Notes: generated from the letters alone by a model not told the origin. Shown: positions 43,566 to 55,979, numbered from the stretch's first letter. The stretch is DNA of 64,000 nt from Metallyticus violacea (GCA_030762175.1 CM060833.1:154348501-154412500); one strand, 5' to 3'. Numbers and translations: made by a program.

Positions 43566-44265
43566 ACCTTCTTATGGCATATAGTGCACATACCAGGCGT
43601 TTTCATTTCTAGAGCATGGAAAGTGTTCACGCTTAGGCACCGTATAGCGTGCATTCCTAGGACGTACAGAACAAAACCACCAAGAGCATTCTGCGGACAG
43701 TATTCCTGGGCACAGGTGGCCTTTGTAAAGGTAAGAGCAGCGAGCAAACATGTGTTTCTGACGAAACTGTGCAGAGAGTTTGGGAGAAATCCCGAAAGGC
43801 CCCTGCATTCCGCAGTCAACTGTCTGCAAGATTTTGTGACAGCGCTTACTACAGTATCGTTTGTAGTGGCTATGCATTTAAAGCACGAGGATAAGATTCT
43901 GTAATAAGAATTTTGCTGTCTCATGGAAGGCCTGTTAGAGGGATTTTTGCCTTCGTCTCGTGCTTGGTGATGAGAAAGTTTTTATTTATTAAAATAAATG
44001 ATGAAATACGGGAAATTTTCCCATTATTTAGGTGCAATATAAAATAATTAATTGTAGCTATACAGATTCTATGCTCCTTCCGAGACAAAAATATGAGCTT
44101 TTTCTTTCCATTTATTTACTTATTTTTGTTTGTTTCCTTTTTTAACCGAACAGAACTGTGGGTATGCTGTAGCTGTGGTTGTTTCAGCAAATAAAAGCAG
44201 ATTGCATAATTTCGTCTTCCAGCAAGATGAGGCCCCGTGCATTAGTACACCGAAGTGAGTAGCTA
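43566..44265 (+). pseudogene. DUF4817-type transposase remnant, two pieces
   Basis: Near 43660-43870 the plus strand reads NKTTKSILRTVFLGTGGLC, KGKSSEQTCVSDETVQRV and SRKAPAFRSQLSAR, which follows the pattern PP-RKSI-RW---L-ETGSV-KGKS-GRP-VS-E-VQRVR after the helix-turn-helix. Near 44205-44240 FVFQQDEAPCIST matches the block with the second catalytic Asp. The middle is missing or unreadable and stops abound. It lies just left of a SINE A. The overlapping minus-strand frame of 144 codons is a shadow. Confidence 0.65.
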
Positions 44266-44336
44266 CTGAATGTGGAATTATCATATTGCAGATGCCGGTG
44301 TTGCGGTAATAACAATGGCTTCCCAGATCTTCTAAA

Positions 44337-44623
44337 CCGCCACGGGTGCCCGAGGTCGTTAAGGCGCGGTCTTGTGCGCGGGAGGTCTAGGGTTCGAATC
44401 CCATCAGGACCGTCTTCCCCGACTGAGTTTTTTTTTTCCAGGTTTTCCTCAGTTCTCATAAATGGCAAATGCTGGGGAGGTATCCTAAACTTAGGCCTGG
44501 AACGTTTCCTTCCTTAAAAAAAAATCCTTTCCCAGCATATCATTTCATCTCATATATCATCAGTGTCCACCGCCTGTGGTGCCTCAGTAGTAAAAGCGGG
44601 CGTTAAACACTACTCAAAAAAAA
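44337..44623 (+). repeat. SINE family A, plus strand
   Basis: Full length: CCGCCACGGGTGCCCGAGG head, B box GGGTTCGAATCCC, tail ACTACTCAAAAAAA. Flanks ATCTTCTAAAC and ATCTTCAAACC are a probable target duplication. Confidence 0.93.
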
Positions 44624-44702
44624 TCTTCAAACCCCTTTTTTTATTATATGTAAAATATATTACACATTTTTAAAGAGCTTCGTGGCCGCATTGCCGATGT
44701 GG

Positions 44703-44950
44703 TTTATTTTATTTATTTAAGGACACTCTTTAACATCTCAGGTCATCAGTGTCCCATTCGATTCAGGGCGTGAAACGCCCGAAATTTTTTTCTTAGAGGC
44801 CTCTTCTTTCAGGTTCTTTTACGTGCCGTAAATATACGACATGGGACGCACGGATTTACTTCCCTTCCGAAGGAAATCATACTTAGGATTTTTACTCCCG
44901 AAAAAAATCCATCGATCCCGGCCGAGATTGAATCCACGATCTTGGGTCTA
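44703..44950 (-). repeat. SINE family B, minus strand, head truncated
   Basis: Family B body and tail. The head ends after the B box (GTGGATTCAATCTCG-like) at the TTGGGTCTA segment. Confidence 0.85.
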
Positions 44951-45240
44951 CTACAGAGTAACTATAGTTTATGAATTACAACCTCATGTCGACGAAAAAC
45001 GAGTCAGTTTCTGTAATTGGATTTTACAAAATATCGTTAACGGTACTGTTGACCCACATTTAATAATTTTCGCAGATGACGCGTTGTTTCATTTAAATAG
45101 GAACAGTTCCCACACCTTAGACGAACAGAAAGTATGAACATTACGCAAGTAGATCTCAATCGTGTGGAAATTTCATCCGAAGATGCCAGAAATGTCTGCA
45201 TCCAGATGGACACCACGCTCCACACCACTTATAATAAGAT
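44951..45240 (+). pseudogene. DUF4817-type transposase fragment (central)
   Basis: Reads VYELQPHVDEKRVSFCNWIL, then VDPHLIIFADDALFHLNRNS, matching the block L-P-D---R--FC-W---------P----F-DEA-FHL of this transposase type. The first catalytic Asp is within FADDA. A PDGHHAPHHL-like stretch near 45205-45235 may be the second block. This block belongs upstream of the FQQDEAP piece at 44205, so it is probably a separate insertion, not the continuation. Confidence 0.65.
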
Positions 45241-46671
45241 AATAGTCATTATAGAGCGTGTTAGTATTATTCGCGAGTGACTAATGCGGAAGTTTTAGTA
45301 CGGAAAACCCCCAGTGAAATAGACAGAGCTCGGAGCATGCGATTCGTGGCAGGGCAATACAAGCAACGCTCTGTATATCATTATGTTCCATTTTGCTTTA
45401 TATTGTTAGTTTATGCACAGTTTGACAATATAAATATGTATAGTTAAAGGTTTAAAATAACAGGCAAACCTCTAGTTTATTCAATAATAACTGCAATCAC
45501 CTACAATGCAAACAAACTTATTATGAAAGCTACTGTCCCTAATCGTATTTAAATAACAAAACTTTTTCCGCTTTTTATAATATTAGAAAGTATTTACATT
45601 CTTTCCCCTTCACAATTACTCTTGTCTAGAAACTCTAACATTAAAAGCACTTGTTTTCCAATCCTATGTAAAATTAGTATTTTATGTTCACGTCCTGGAG
45701 ACTTCACAAACTTAATAACAGATAGTTTGCTTGGAGTTCATTTGGTATCTAATCTGATATGTTCACTGCTTCCAGCTCGTAAAGCAGTTCCAGCGTTACG
45801 ACCGGAATCACGCAATATAAACTTGCTTAGCAGACGCAGGTCTGAAGAGATGTCATTAACACAGCCAACGTTCTCTACTTCCGACAGATTTCTGAGTAGA
45901 CAAGATTACATATGCGTTTGCCCTTTATCTCAGAAATGGCTATGGATTTGAAAGCATAATGCAACGTGGTATATGTGTAACCTGTTACAACAGGCTGTGG
46001 TTCCAAAATGTCTAGTCAAGGTGTTTGCATAATTTCTCGCTGTGAGAAGGAATTCGTGCTCTTTTGTTCATTTCCACTGAGGAAACAGTACGCGTCATTG
46101 TCTCGTAATCATTATTCACTTAAATATAAAAAACACATCACCATATCATAAATGTAATGGCCTTTTTATCTTGACGTTTACTTATAATTATGTCCATCTT
46201 AAAATTTTGTGATACCTCAATAAGTTCGATGTTTTGAATTTAGGAGTTCGTTATAGCAATGATCCTGTTTCTTCTTTGTTTTGTTGTTTATTAGCTTAAC
46301 CGCTCTTCGTTTTTATAATATTAATATGGTCCTTTAGTGTACATTTGAAACAAAGCTCACTAATTCATACAATGTTAGTTTTAACACCTGTGAAACCGTG
46401 TTTGATAGTACCCAAAATTTCCCGGACTAATGCTGTGAGACGGTATTTGTGGTATTTATTATTTTTTAGGTTGTAATTGGGTTTGTTAATAAGGAGGTGA
46501 TCGAATTTTATAAATGGATTGGTATCTCAGAAGTCATTGGTTGAACCTCCATTCAGTACGGCAATATAGTAATGTTTCTTCCTCGGCTACAAGCTCAATT
46601 CATTAACTGAACGTTTTTGTGATGCACTATCACAGGGAAAGGAAATGATAAACAAACAAAAAATATAACAC
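45241..46671. other. non-coding; unidentified frame at 45622-45951
   Basis: The 109-codon frame (starting SRNSNIKSTCFPILCK) has no recognised family and no splice support. No other feature seen. Confidence 0.3.
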
Positions 46672-47312
46672 TGGTAGTTCCAGTCACAATTTATTAACAC
46701 TTTTGCTTTTTCTAACCTTCTCCCTTTCACTTCAGCATCAAGTGACACAAATGACAAACAAGTAACAAGTAAATAAGTAATAAGTTCATTGCAACTACGT
46801 TTATCAATTCGCCTGTCCGTCGGTCTAGGCGCTATAAATATATTCAGCATGGCTTTCTAACTATCACGTGATTTGCTCTTCCTACATCTATCTTCCTATT
46901 GGTGGGCCTTTATGCTAATGTAGCATCGTTTAACTCTCATAGGCTCTCTTCTAAGATTTTATTCGGGTCCACCCACAGCAAAACCTTAAGTCTTATACTC
47001 TTGACATAAATAATATATTAAAAAAGAGCCGTAAAACAGGTTTTATGATTCCATCTGGATATTTACTGCCTGAGTGTTTCCTACATTGTTAACAAAAGAA
47101 TTACTCGTCCTTTCCAAATTCCTGAGATTGCGTTTTGTTCAATATCCGGTTGTTTTCCAAGTTCTAGTTGATCTGAAGTAAAATTACAAAGAGACCCTTT
47201 TAGCCAAAAAGATTACAACGCGTGCCTTTTCGGGGAAACCTTCCCTTTCAATGATATTCTGTCCTCTTTCTTATACTTGTAATATCATGTGTAAACCATA
47301 TGTCTATGACCC
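46672..47312. repeat. unidentified dispersed repeat R, copy 2
   Basis: Direct homologue of 18060-18672. Shared parts begin near TTCCAGTCACAA, include GCCTGTCCGTCGGTCTAGG, CTATTGGTGGGCCTTTATGC and TTGCGTTTTGTTCAATATCC, and end in ATGTGTAAACCATATGTCTA. Divergence is moderate, so the copies are not recent. Confidence 0.7.
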
Positions 47313-47851
47313 TTTTGGTGATTATATTATATATAAATATTATATCTAAGAGATCGATGTTAGACAATAATTGTCTCAGCTGTCATCTGGTCAAAATGAA
47401 CTTCGAACCTACCAGTTTCCATCACCATAGCATTAGTATCCCTCCACACTCACTCATGACCCTTCTCAGTGCTTCTGCTATTGTCTTAAAACATTTTCAC
47501 GCAGTAGAAGCATGGCGTCACAACAATAAGCGCAATTGACTGTTTGGCCTGCAACAATTCTTTGTGAATAATCAATGAACATGCTTTTGACTTTGCGCTT
47601 TGCTTTTCTCGCCATTATCGTTTTGGGCGATTTTGGACTCTGCCATTACGAGCATCTGTTAGTTGATAAGCTATAAGTTAGCATTAAAGTCGTGGCTGTG
47701 GACACCTGCAAGAAGAGCGGAACATGTTGCGTCGGTAAGTTTTTTGCAGAGTCTTCCATTATCCTAAGCAGGTATCATTAGATTATAAGACTCCAGACCC
47801 ATTTGCGACATCATTTAATTCATTCAATTCATTCACTTGCCTGAATTTTGA
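47313..47851. other. non-coding, no recognised feature
   Basis: Holds the small palindrome AGACAATAATTGTCT at about 47363, which also appears in part at about 19559 (GACAATTATTGTC). No supported gene. Confidence 0.35.
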
Positions 47852-48270
47852 ATGGTTACAAAAATCGAGGAAAAACTCTGGGCGGCAAAACAATACACAC
47901 ACTCAAGTTATCATTCAGAATCCTTTGGCATATTCCCATGGACCATTTACAGCCCAAAACAAGGTGATGAATGGTTCGAGTCGATTCTCACGAACAAACT
48001 TGAATTTTGGCCAAAATGTCAGGCAGTGCGCGGCTGATGGGTATGTCTGTGCGCTCGCCAGTTTCAGTGGATGTTCGACAGGCTCTGAATCAAATGTATT
48101 TTCAAATTACTGTGTGGCCCAAACTTTCTTCTCCACATGCATACCTGATCATTGCCAGAGTCTCCGCCGTATTTTTTCCGAGTTTTGCACTAAATGTTAT
48201 ACATTCTTGCTGTCGCTTTCTCGAAACCATCATGAAACCTCTCCACATACGTGACTCCAAATAAAAAGAA
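47852..48270 (-). pseudogene. mariner transposase N-terminal fragment
   Basis: The minus strand reads RKRQQECITFSAKLGKNTAE then TLAMIRYACGEESLGHT, matching the first helix-turn-helix of mariners (RICIKFC-KLGKT-AET-EML--AYG-EALSR). In another frame it gives ISRALPDILAKIQVCSRES and then GCKWSMGICQRILND, matching the second helix-turn-helix (G-SYGS-Q-IL). The catalytic domain is not present. It is a different lineage from the 15- and 40-kb copies. Confidence 0.7.
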
Positions 48271-50202
48271 ATAACAAATAGTACATCAACCCAGGTCATG
48301 AAAAGTTGTATACTGACTCTCAAGATATGCTAGAATTACCAGGCTACAATAATTTCTGTTCAGGGCGAGAATTTTGGATACCACTTGGTAGCATTCTCTT
48401 ATTTACCGTCATTCTGTGTCCACCCTTTTAATTTGCTCTGCAAAGTTCCATCGAGACAGTAGAACTGCTACATAATGTTTATAATTCGGTTGCTTGGTTT
48501 CCTATGTTAATGCATAGAATAATTATACAAATTTCTATTTGTTTTAAAACTTGACTGCATCTAAAAACTCATAACGCTATAGTAAATAGTTTTAATGTAT
48601 ATTATTTTTGTAGTTAAACATAGCGTGTATTAATCATCTAAAAGTGTTTTGAGTTTAATACAAATTGTATATAACATGGGACAAGAAACGGCTATTAAAT
48701 ATTTATAAAACATTTTTCTTGTATTTGATTATATTATGAATATCTTGGTCGCTTACTGGAACTGTATAGTTTATGGGGGTGGGAACTGTTTCATAGTCCC
48801 ACATTGATAAGTCAAATATGGAACGGTTTTAAAAGGTGGGTGCGTTGGTTTTGATAATTGCCCCACACTGGTGATGAGTTATGTGTGGGGCCGAAGTTGG
48901 TTGGGCCATCAGTGTGTGGTCTCGCAGCTCAGATTCTCGTAGTGGTGTGTTGCTTTGGCTGCTACAGTTTCTTTACTACTGCTGTCCCATTTAGGAGTAG
49001 TAAATATATCAGGGTTGTTTGACTGTGTTATTGACAATGGGTCAGAAAGAGGTTTGCTGATGCAAATAAATACATATCGGAAAGTATGTTGAGATTAGGG
49101 TGTGTTAAATAAATCACTTCAAAGCGCCTAAGTGCTGTGACGTTTGTCGAATGAGTTGTAGACCAAAATGGTGAATGCACAAGAGTGAACTGCACTGAAC
49201 AAAGTAGATAAACTGCGTGATGCAGCGTGCCGACTTCGCAGAGTAGAAAGTAGAATGGAATAGACTAGAGTCGAAAGAGGAACAGGAGCTGAATGAAGCT
49301 CGGGGCTCAAAGGAGAGCACTAAAATTGAATTGTGTTATGAAAACTTCGCCAAAGCGTTCAATCAACGCAACATTAGGTAGATTTGGGGTCTACCAAGCT
49401 ATGAGTTAGCTTAGGTGAGATCGTACAAAGCTTGCTTGCTTCTTTTTAACCCCCAGACTCTTAGAAACGGCACACCCGAGCAGTGGAATCAAGGAGTCGC
49501 CTGCAAGCGGTGCGCTTTTGGAAGCAACACACTGCCACAAGATACCTGGAAATTTTCCAGCGTTGCCATTGTGCTTTCACACATCAAATATTGAGCAGAA
49601 TCTATGAATATTTCCTGTTACTATTTTTGGCTTATTATTATGCTGACATCTAATGCATGCTATTTAAAGCTATTCTTATCCTGACCGTTAACATGCCAGT
49701 TGTGCTGCTCAGTTCTTCTTGCAAGTATTGTAGACACATTGTGTGCTTTTCTGTTTTACGGATTAACCAAATTATTACTTATATGTAAAGAATTGTATAT
49801 TAGTTTTTTTTTGTTTTTTTTTTTTTTTTTTATTTGTTACTACTGAGGATTCTGTGCCTCCAGAAATGTAGTACATGAATTAGTTTTATTAATAATGTAA
49901 CTTGAAAACCTGCATAGCTAGTACAAAATGTATTTCCTTTAGGTTATTGTGTAACATGGAGGGTGATGATAATATAGCACCCCTCCCAAGAGCGATAGGC
50001 CTGCTCAGACATCGCTTTCTGATGCACTGAATAAGGTGAAAAATGCAAGAAGAAGGAAGAAAAAAAAACGATTCATGATAAATATGGCGAATTTGAAGGT
50101 TCTGATGATCAGGTGCCATTGCTACTGACAGCACTGAGGCCGAGAATCGTCGCCAAACGAGGAGGAGACGCAGAGCGCCTTTTCTGAAATGGAACATTTT
50201 GG
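48271..50202. other. non-coding, no recognised feature
   Basis: AT-rich, with a T run at 49806-49832. Overlapping serine-rich minus frames near 49114-49320 are not supported as genes. Confidence 0.35.
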
Positions 50203-50214
50203 AAGAAAACGGAG

Positions 50215-50529
50215 GATTTTTTTTTTTGTTGATTTATTTATGGACGCTCTTTAACATCTCAGGTCATCAGCGTCCCATTCAATTCAGGGCGTGAAACGGC
50301 CGACAAATTTTGCTCAGAGGCCTCTCTTTCAGACTTGAGGTTCTTTATCGTGCTGTAAATGTACGATAAATGTAAATGCTGTAAATGACCCACGTCTTTA
50401 TTCCATTCCGAAGGAAGCCATACTTAGAATTTTTACGCCCGCAAAAATCCATAGGTTCTGGCCGGGTCCGAACCCGCGATCTGGGGTTTAGGAGGCAAGT
50501 ATGGTAACCACTACACCACCAGGACCGAT
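50215..50529 (-). repeat. SINE family B, minus strand, full length, perfect target duplication
   Basis: The head has A box TGGTGTAGTGGTTACCATAC and B box GGGTTCGGACCCGG. Target duplication GAAAACGGAGGA is exact (50203-50214 and 50530-50541). A small internal duplication (GTAAATGTACGATAAATGTA region, about 50356-50386) is private to this copy. Confidence 0.96.
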
Positions 50530-50541
50530 GAAAACGGAGGA

Positions 50542-51467
50542 GAAGAAGAGGTAAAGTGTGATGTCATATGCCTGTGCTGGATGTGAAGGAGTAAATTATA
50601 TTTGCGATTACTGTAAATTAGAGTGAAATTAGTCTATAGACTTCCTCCTGAGAGCTATTTTATGCAGTTTTAGATTAATCTGTGCGTTAGCAAAACATAG
50701 AAATATAGTTTAACTCTTTCAATTTAGTCTTACTTGGTTTATGTCTCTTTCCTGTTTAGTAATTGTGCTTAATATATTGGGGAGGGCATATTTCCAACAT
50801 ATTTGCTCATGAGAGAATAATTACACATGTTTACTATAAATATTATTTAAATAACTACTTAACATACATGCCTCAAATGATTGTACGAGATGCAAAAATA
50901 TATTATCCTTCTATAATATATGTTTTGAAAATATAACGGGTAAGGGTTTCTCCTCAAAGAAGCAGAAACAAAAATGGGTGTCACATTACCACCTTTTCCG
51001 CTGTTATTAAGAATGTTTAAGAAAGCCTTTATTAATAAAGAATGGATGAATAAACATTTCACTCTCATCTCACCCGATGTCCGTTAGCACTAAACACGTA
51101 TTGAAAACGATTACAAAGAAGTGGAAAACAGTTTCCTGAGCGAATTCCTATATACCTAATACCTCATCCGTAACACATAAACATAACACAAATAAACAGC
51201 TGGGTAGCTCTAATCTTAGTTCCAGCATTGTTCCTACACACATTGCAATATACGTGAAACATTTGTTCTGATAAACGACAACGTGGTTCTATGTTGCTCA
51301 GCGGGTATATTATTCTTGGATCGTTACCCTGAACTAGTAGGGCAAAATCTCTTAGATTTCCAAATTATGAGGCACAGGAGAATGTAGAACAAGCTTAAAT
51401 GTCCTCCCATATGCGAGTTTTCGACATTTTGACGATATAAAGAAATACTATTCCCAAGGATACATCA
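50542..51467. other. non-coding, no recognised feature
   Basis: AT-rich spacer without supported frames. Confidence 0.4.
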
Positions 51468-51732
51468 TTTTTAATAGCGTTTAACTCCCGTTTTCACTAC
51501 TGAGGCACTACTGATGGACACTGATGATACATGAAATGAAATGATATATTGGGAAAGGATTTTTTTTTAAGGCAATAAATGTTCCAGGACTATGTTTAGG
51601 GTACCTCCCCAGCATTTGCCATTTATGAGGATTGAGAAAAACCTCAGTCACAGAGGACGGTCCTGGCGGAATTCGAACCCCCGACCTCCCGCTTACGAGT
51701 CCGCACCGTAACGATCTAGGCTACCCGTGACG
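51468..51732 (-). repeat. SINE family A, minus strand
   Basis: Full-length. The head on the minus strand reads TCACGGGTAGCCTAGATCG, B box GGGTTCGAATTCC. Confidence 0.92.
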
Positions 51733-53098
51733 ATACTTTAAAAGGTAGACTATAATAATTTATTAACAAAGTTATCTTTTTCCGTAACGAATGCAGGAGT
51801 ATGCAAAAGTATATGAAACAAAAGGCTTGTTTCACAATAATGTATGCATGTTTAATGAAATAATAAAATAGTTTTGCACCTAGTATTCCATTATTTTTGC
51901 GGATATCCTTAAAAGCATCTCTTCTAAATACCGTTATTTTTATATTAACTTTTTAGGATAGGGTCCAGAAGAGATTCCATGTAGAATAGATAAAAAGAAA
52001 TTATACGAATGGTTCCAAACAGTGAAAAATTAATACACTTTTGAATTGTGCCCTTCGAACGCCCTTTAACAACAGGCGAAGCCACTGTTTTGCTACACCG
52101 GGATCAACGACTAATCCAACACTCAATCAATCAACGCCAATACAATAACATGTCAAATCCCAGACCGAGGCCACAAATCGGGCTGATTGCCGTTTGCTTG
52201 GATAGAAGCCATGCTAAGCACGTTTAATGTTTTCCAAACACAGCACACAAATTCTAACATTACTGAAGTCACTGCAATAAGCAATGTATAGCACGAAAAG
52301 TCCATTAGTCCATGGCCCCACAAATAATAATTATCAAGAGATCTGAAATGTACTGCTCAAACATAACAGAAACTGTATTAGCGAAAGCTTCATTTCAACA
52401 ATATGCTGTTGCCCCGGAAGGATTTTATGATTGACTTTGCATTCAATAGCCTTCCGCCCATTTCGGAGGTTACAGTTCAATATATCATCAAATGGCCAAC
52501 AGGCCAAATGACTTTCAATCTCAGTTTCTCTGAAACTTAATAGCATGCTACATTCCATGCCGTCGTAAATAATACCGACAAAGTAGAACCGCATAAAGTT
52601 CAATTTCTCTGTTATGCGTTTCAAGACCATATAGAACGTGACTTCACTCCTCCTGCTACCACTTCACATATTATTTCCCTCTTACAGCTAAGAATGCAGA
52701 CTTCTTCCACCTGGATTGCTGTTCCATTATTCTTTTTAAATATGTAGTCCAGATTCATTATTATCGTCTGATTTTTCCTCCGGTTTTGTTACCTTTCTCC
52801 TGTGTTTTGCAGATCACAAACTTTTCTCTCCCTCTAACTATAATTTTTACCGCTGTCTGCAATTATTTTTCTTTTTGGCAGAGATTCAGTCATTTTTTTC
52901 ACTAAATATCATAATATTTTATACCATATTTTTAAAACAATTTACACTTCTTTTATTTGCAACATTCCTAAATTAATAAATAGTATTATTTTTTCTAAAA
53001 ATTATCCGTCTATAGCTTAATGGATTTTGAAAATCGGATTAAATCTCCCCGAAAATCACCCGTCATCCTTCCCCTTTATTGCCAACATCTTTCTCAAT
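51733..53098. other. non-coding; unidentified minus frame at 52334-52630
   Basis: The 98-codon minus frame (includes MRFYFVGIIYDGMECSMLLS) is protein-like in composition but unrecognised, with no clear splice sites. Nothing else is supported. Confidence 0.3.
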
Positions 53099-53110
53099 AG
53101 CCCTTCACAA

Positions 53111-53391
53111 CCACCACGGGTGGCCGAGGTCGTTAAGGCGTGGACTCGTGAGCGGGAAGCCTGGGATTCGAATCCTGCCTGGACCGTCCTCCCTAACTGA
53201 GGTTTTTTCCAGGTTTTCCTCAGTCCTCATAAATGGCAAATGCCGGGGAGGTACCCTAAACTTAGGCCTGGAACGTTTCTTTCCTTAAAAAAAATCCTTT
53301 CCCAATATATCATTCCATCTCATGTATCATTAGTGCCCACCGCCTGTGGTGCCTCAGAAGTAAAACGGACGTTAAACACTACTCAAAAAAA
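53111..53391 (+). repeat. SINE family A, plus strand, with target duplication
   Basis: Near-consensus copy: CACCACGGGTGGCCGAGG head, B box GGATTCGAATCC, tail ACTACTCAAAAAAA. Target duplication TAGCCCTTCACA (from 53098) and TAGCCATTCACA (53392-53403), one mismatch. Confidence 0.95.
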
Positions 53392-53576
53392 TAGCCATTC
53401 ACATCTTAGAATTTAGTGGTAATACAACCCCAGACCCAAAAATATCTTTCAGTTGCGGTTAAAATTTATGTACCACTTTCACTTCAACTATCGTTCCGAA
53501 AATGTGTTTTAAAAATGAAAAATATGCAAAAAAAAGTGCGTCATTACCTGTTATATCACAGCTGTAATTTTGTACA

Positions 53577-53876
53577 CTTTTATTTATTTTTTTTTTTTAA
53601 TGGACGCTCTTTAACATCTCAGGTCATCAGTGTCCCATTCAACTCAGGGCGTGAAACGGCCGACAAATTTTGCTCAGAGGCCTCTCTTTCAGGCTTGAGG
53701 TTCTTTTTCGTGACGTAAATGTACGACACGGGATCCACGGCTTTACTTCCCTTCCGAAGGAAGCCATACTTAGGATTTTTACGCCCGAAAAAAATCCATC
53801 GGTCTTGGCCGGGTTCGAACCCGCGTTCTTGGGTGTAGGAGGCAAGTATGGTAACCACTACACCACCAGGACCGAC
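53577..53876 (-). repeat. SINE family B, minus strand, full length
   Basis: Near-consensus copy with intact head. Target duplication TTTTGTACA at 53568-53576 and 53877-53885. Confidence 0.95.
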
Positions 53877-53904
53877 TTTTGTACATGTACAAACATAATC
53901 TGTG

Positions 53905-53963
53905 GAAAAAGAAGAAGAAGAAGAAGAAGAAGAAGAAGATGAAGAAGAAGAAGAAGAAGAAGA
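53905..53963. repeat. (GAA)n microsatellite
   Basis: GAA run of about 19 units with a single GAT interruption near 53938. It could be an orphan tail of a family C-like SINE, but no body is attached. Confidence 0.95.
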
Positions 53964-54254
53964 GATCAGAGATTTTTGTGGTAAGCTTTAAAATCTTAAA
54001 GTTTAAACTTTGAATGTTATGAAGAACTTCCTAGAAATCTTTCCTGGACATCCATCCGGGTTCCTATTTCTAGTGTGTTTCCCCTCTTGTTTTTGTTCCA
54101 AACAAAAATTTAATCTCTGCCTCAAAAGCGATTTCTGTCCTGCGCTACGTACTCTCCGGTGCAAATGGCTAAGGGCGTCGTCATTTTGTATATGCTGTAC
54201 CTTCAATTGAACCTAAGTATGTGTTTTCCCTGCGCGGGAGTTTAAGAACCAGCA

Positions 54255-54920
54255 TTGAATTAATACTATCAATTTACATTACTTTTTGAACCGCCATCGT
54301 ATATATAAAACATATATAATATAGTTGCATATAACATTCTACATCCATTGATATACATACACTAACTGTATAAACCGCCACGGGAGACCGAGGTCGTTAA
54401 GGCGCGGACTCGTGAGCGGGAGATCCGGAGTTCGAATCGAGCCAGGACCGTCCTACCTGACTAAGGTTTTATTCCAGGTTTTCCTCAGTCCTTTATAAAT
54501 TCGTTTTGTGAATTAATACTCTCAATTTACGTTACTTTTTGAACCGCCATCGTATATATAAAAATATAAATAATAGCCTTACATATAACATCCTATATCC
54601 ATGGATATACATACACTATCTATATAAACCGCCATGGATGGCCGAGATCGTTAAGGCACGGATTATGAGCAGGAGGTCTGGGTTCGAATACCGCCAGAAC
54701 CGTCCTCCCTGACTGACATTTTTGCCAGGTTTCCCTTAGTCCTCATAAATGTCAAATGCCGGGGAGGTAGACTAAACTTAGGCCTGGAACGTTTCCTTCC
54801 TTAAAAAAAAAGAAAGTACTTTCCCACTAAATCATTTCATCTCATTTATCATCAGTGTCCCCTACCTATGGTTCCTCTGTAGCAAAAACAGGTGTTAAAC
54901 ACCATTAAAATAAATAAATA
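54255..54920 (+). repeat. 254-bp tandem duplication carrying SINE family A
   Basis: The flank GAATTAATACTATCAATTT recurs as GAATTAATACTCTCAATTT about 254 bp downstream (54257 and 54510). The two copies extend through GAACCGCCATCGTATATATA and GATATACATACACTA to a SINE A head in each (54375-54499 and 54629-54920). The first SINE breaks off in the body at GTCCTTTATAAAT; the second is complete with tail. So the SINE inserted first, and flank plus SINE 5' half were then duplicated in tandem. Confidence 0.88.
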
Positions 54921-55967
54921 ATCAAACAAAAATATCTGTGTATTTACGTCTGTGTGCTGATATACCTTATTATATTATTTTCAATGTTGGCGTTATTTTT
55001 ATTTTTCGTAGTCATGTATAGCATAGTATTATAAATGAATATACAAAGAAAAACACATGCGCTTTTTATGACGAAAATATAAGGAAAAATAATGTGAGAA
55101 CTCACTCAGCAGTATATCGGAAACTTCCATATGGACATCCTGGTGCCAATCAATCTGATTGTTTTTCTCATTCCTGATGATTTATTCCATCACAACTACC
55201 AAAGAAAACTGAATTGAACAAAACTTCAGGTTTCAAGCGATCGGATACAGATATTGCTCTAAAACATATGCAAATAATCCGTTTAAAAAGAGTAAAATAA
55301 TACTTATTGTCTCAGATACAATATGGAGTGGGTACATATTAAAAAAAATCGTTTTATTTTTGTATAAGGAACAAATCTGTGTTTAAAATGCATGAACGTT
55401 TTCGCTATTGGAATGTAAGTTTGTTTTCACTTGAAACTTTGTACTTTTATATCACATGACTGAACAAGTTTATTCATTATAATTATGAATCCAAACCCGT
55501 ATCTACATTTAAAAAAACACTCATCAGTGACAGTTTTACACACACACAAAAAATACGTAAATTCGTTCCACAAAAGCCAATATTTGAGTAGTGAAATTAT
55601 GCGGGACGCGCCGGTAATGACTTTACGACACACAAACACGAATTTAATGACGGCTGTGTCGCTGAGTTAAAGGGCGGGCCGAGAACCATAAACTACTGAT
55701 CTAATGGGGGAGGGAGGGAATCACATCGATTATGCGCAAGCAATTACGGACGCACGCTCTTAACGTTGTAAATAAAACAAAGTAAACAGTAGCAATAGCT
55801 GAAATGGGATTCCAATTTATTGACCAAACATCATTATATGCTAAAACATAAACTGGTTTCCTTAATTCTTTAAAATGCGTATTTATCTAAATGGATAAAC
55901 TCCCTTAAGCTCTTACTGAATAAACCATGCAATACATCGCTATTAATTATATTAAAAATAAGTGAAG
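54921..55967. other. non-coding, no recognised feature
   Basis: AT-rich with a slightly GC-richer patch near 55600-55760; overlapping short frames in both directions, none supported. Confidence 0.35.
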
Positions 55968-55979
55968 GAGTGGAAAAAG

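Noticed and set aside
43490..43924. 144-codon minus-strand frame and a 101-codon overlap
   Set aside because: Opposite strand of a DUF4817-type transposase remnant readable on the plus strand.
44337..44420. Apparent tRNA genes (good A and B boxes) here and at about 20 other places
   Set aside because: Each is the head of a SINE: the acceptor stem does not close and the same ~250-bp body follows. No free-standing tRNA gene was found.
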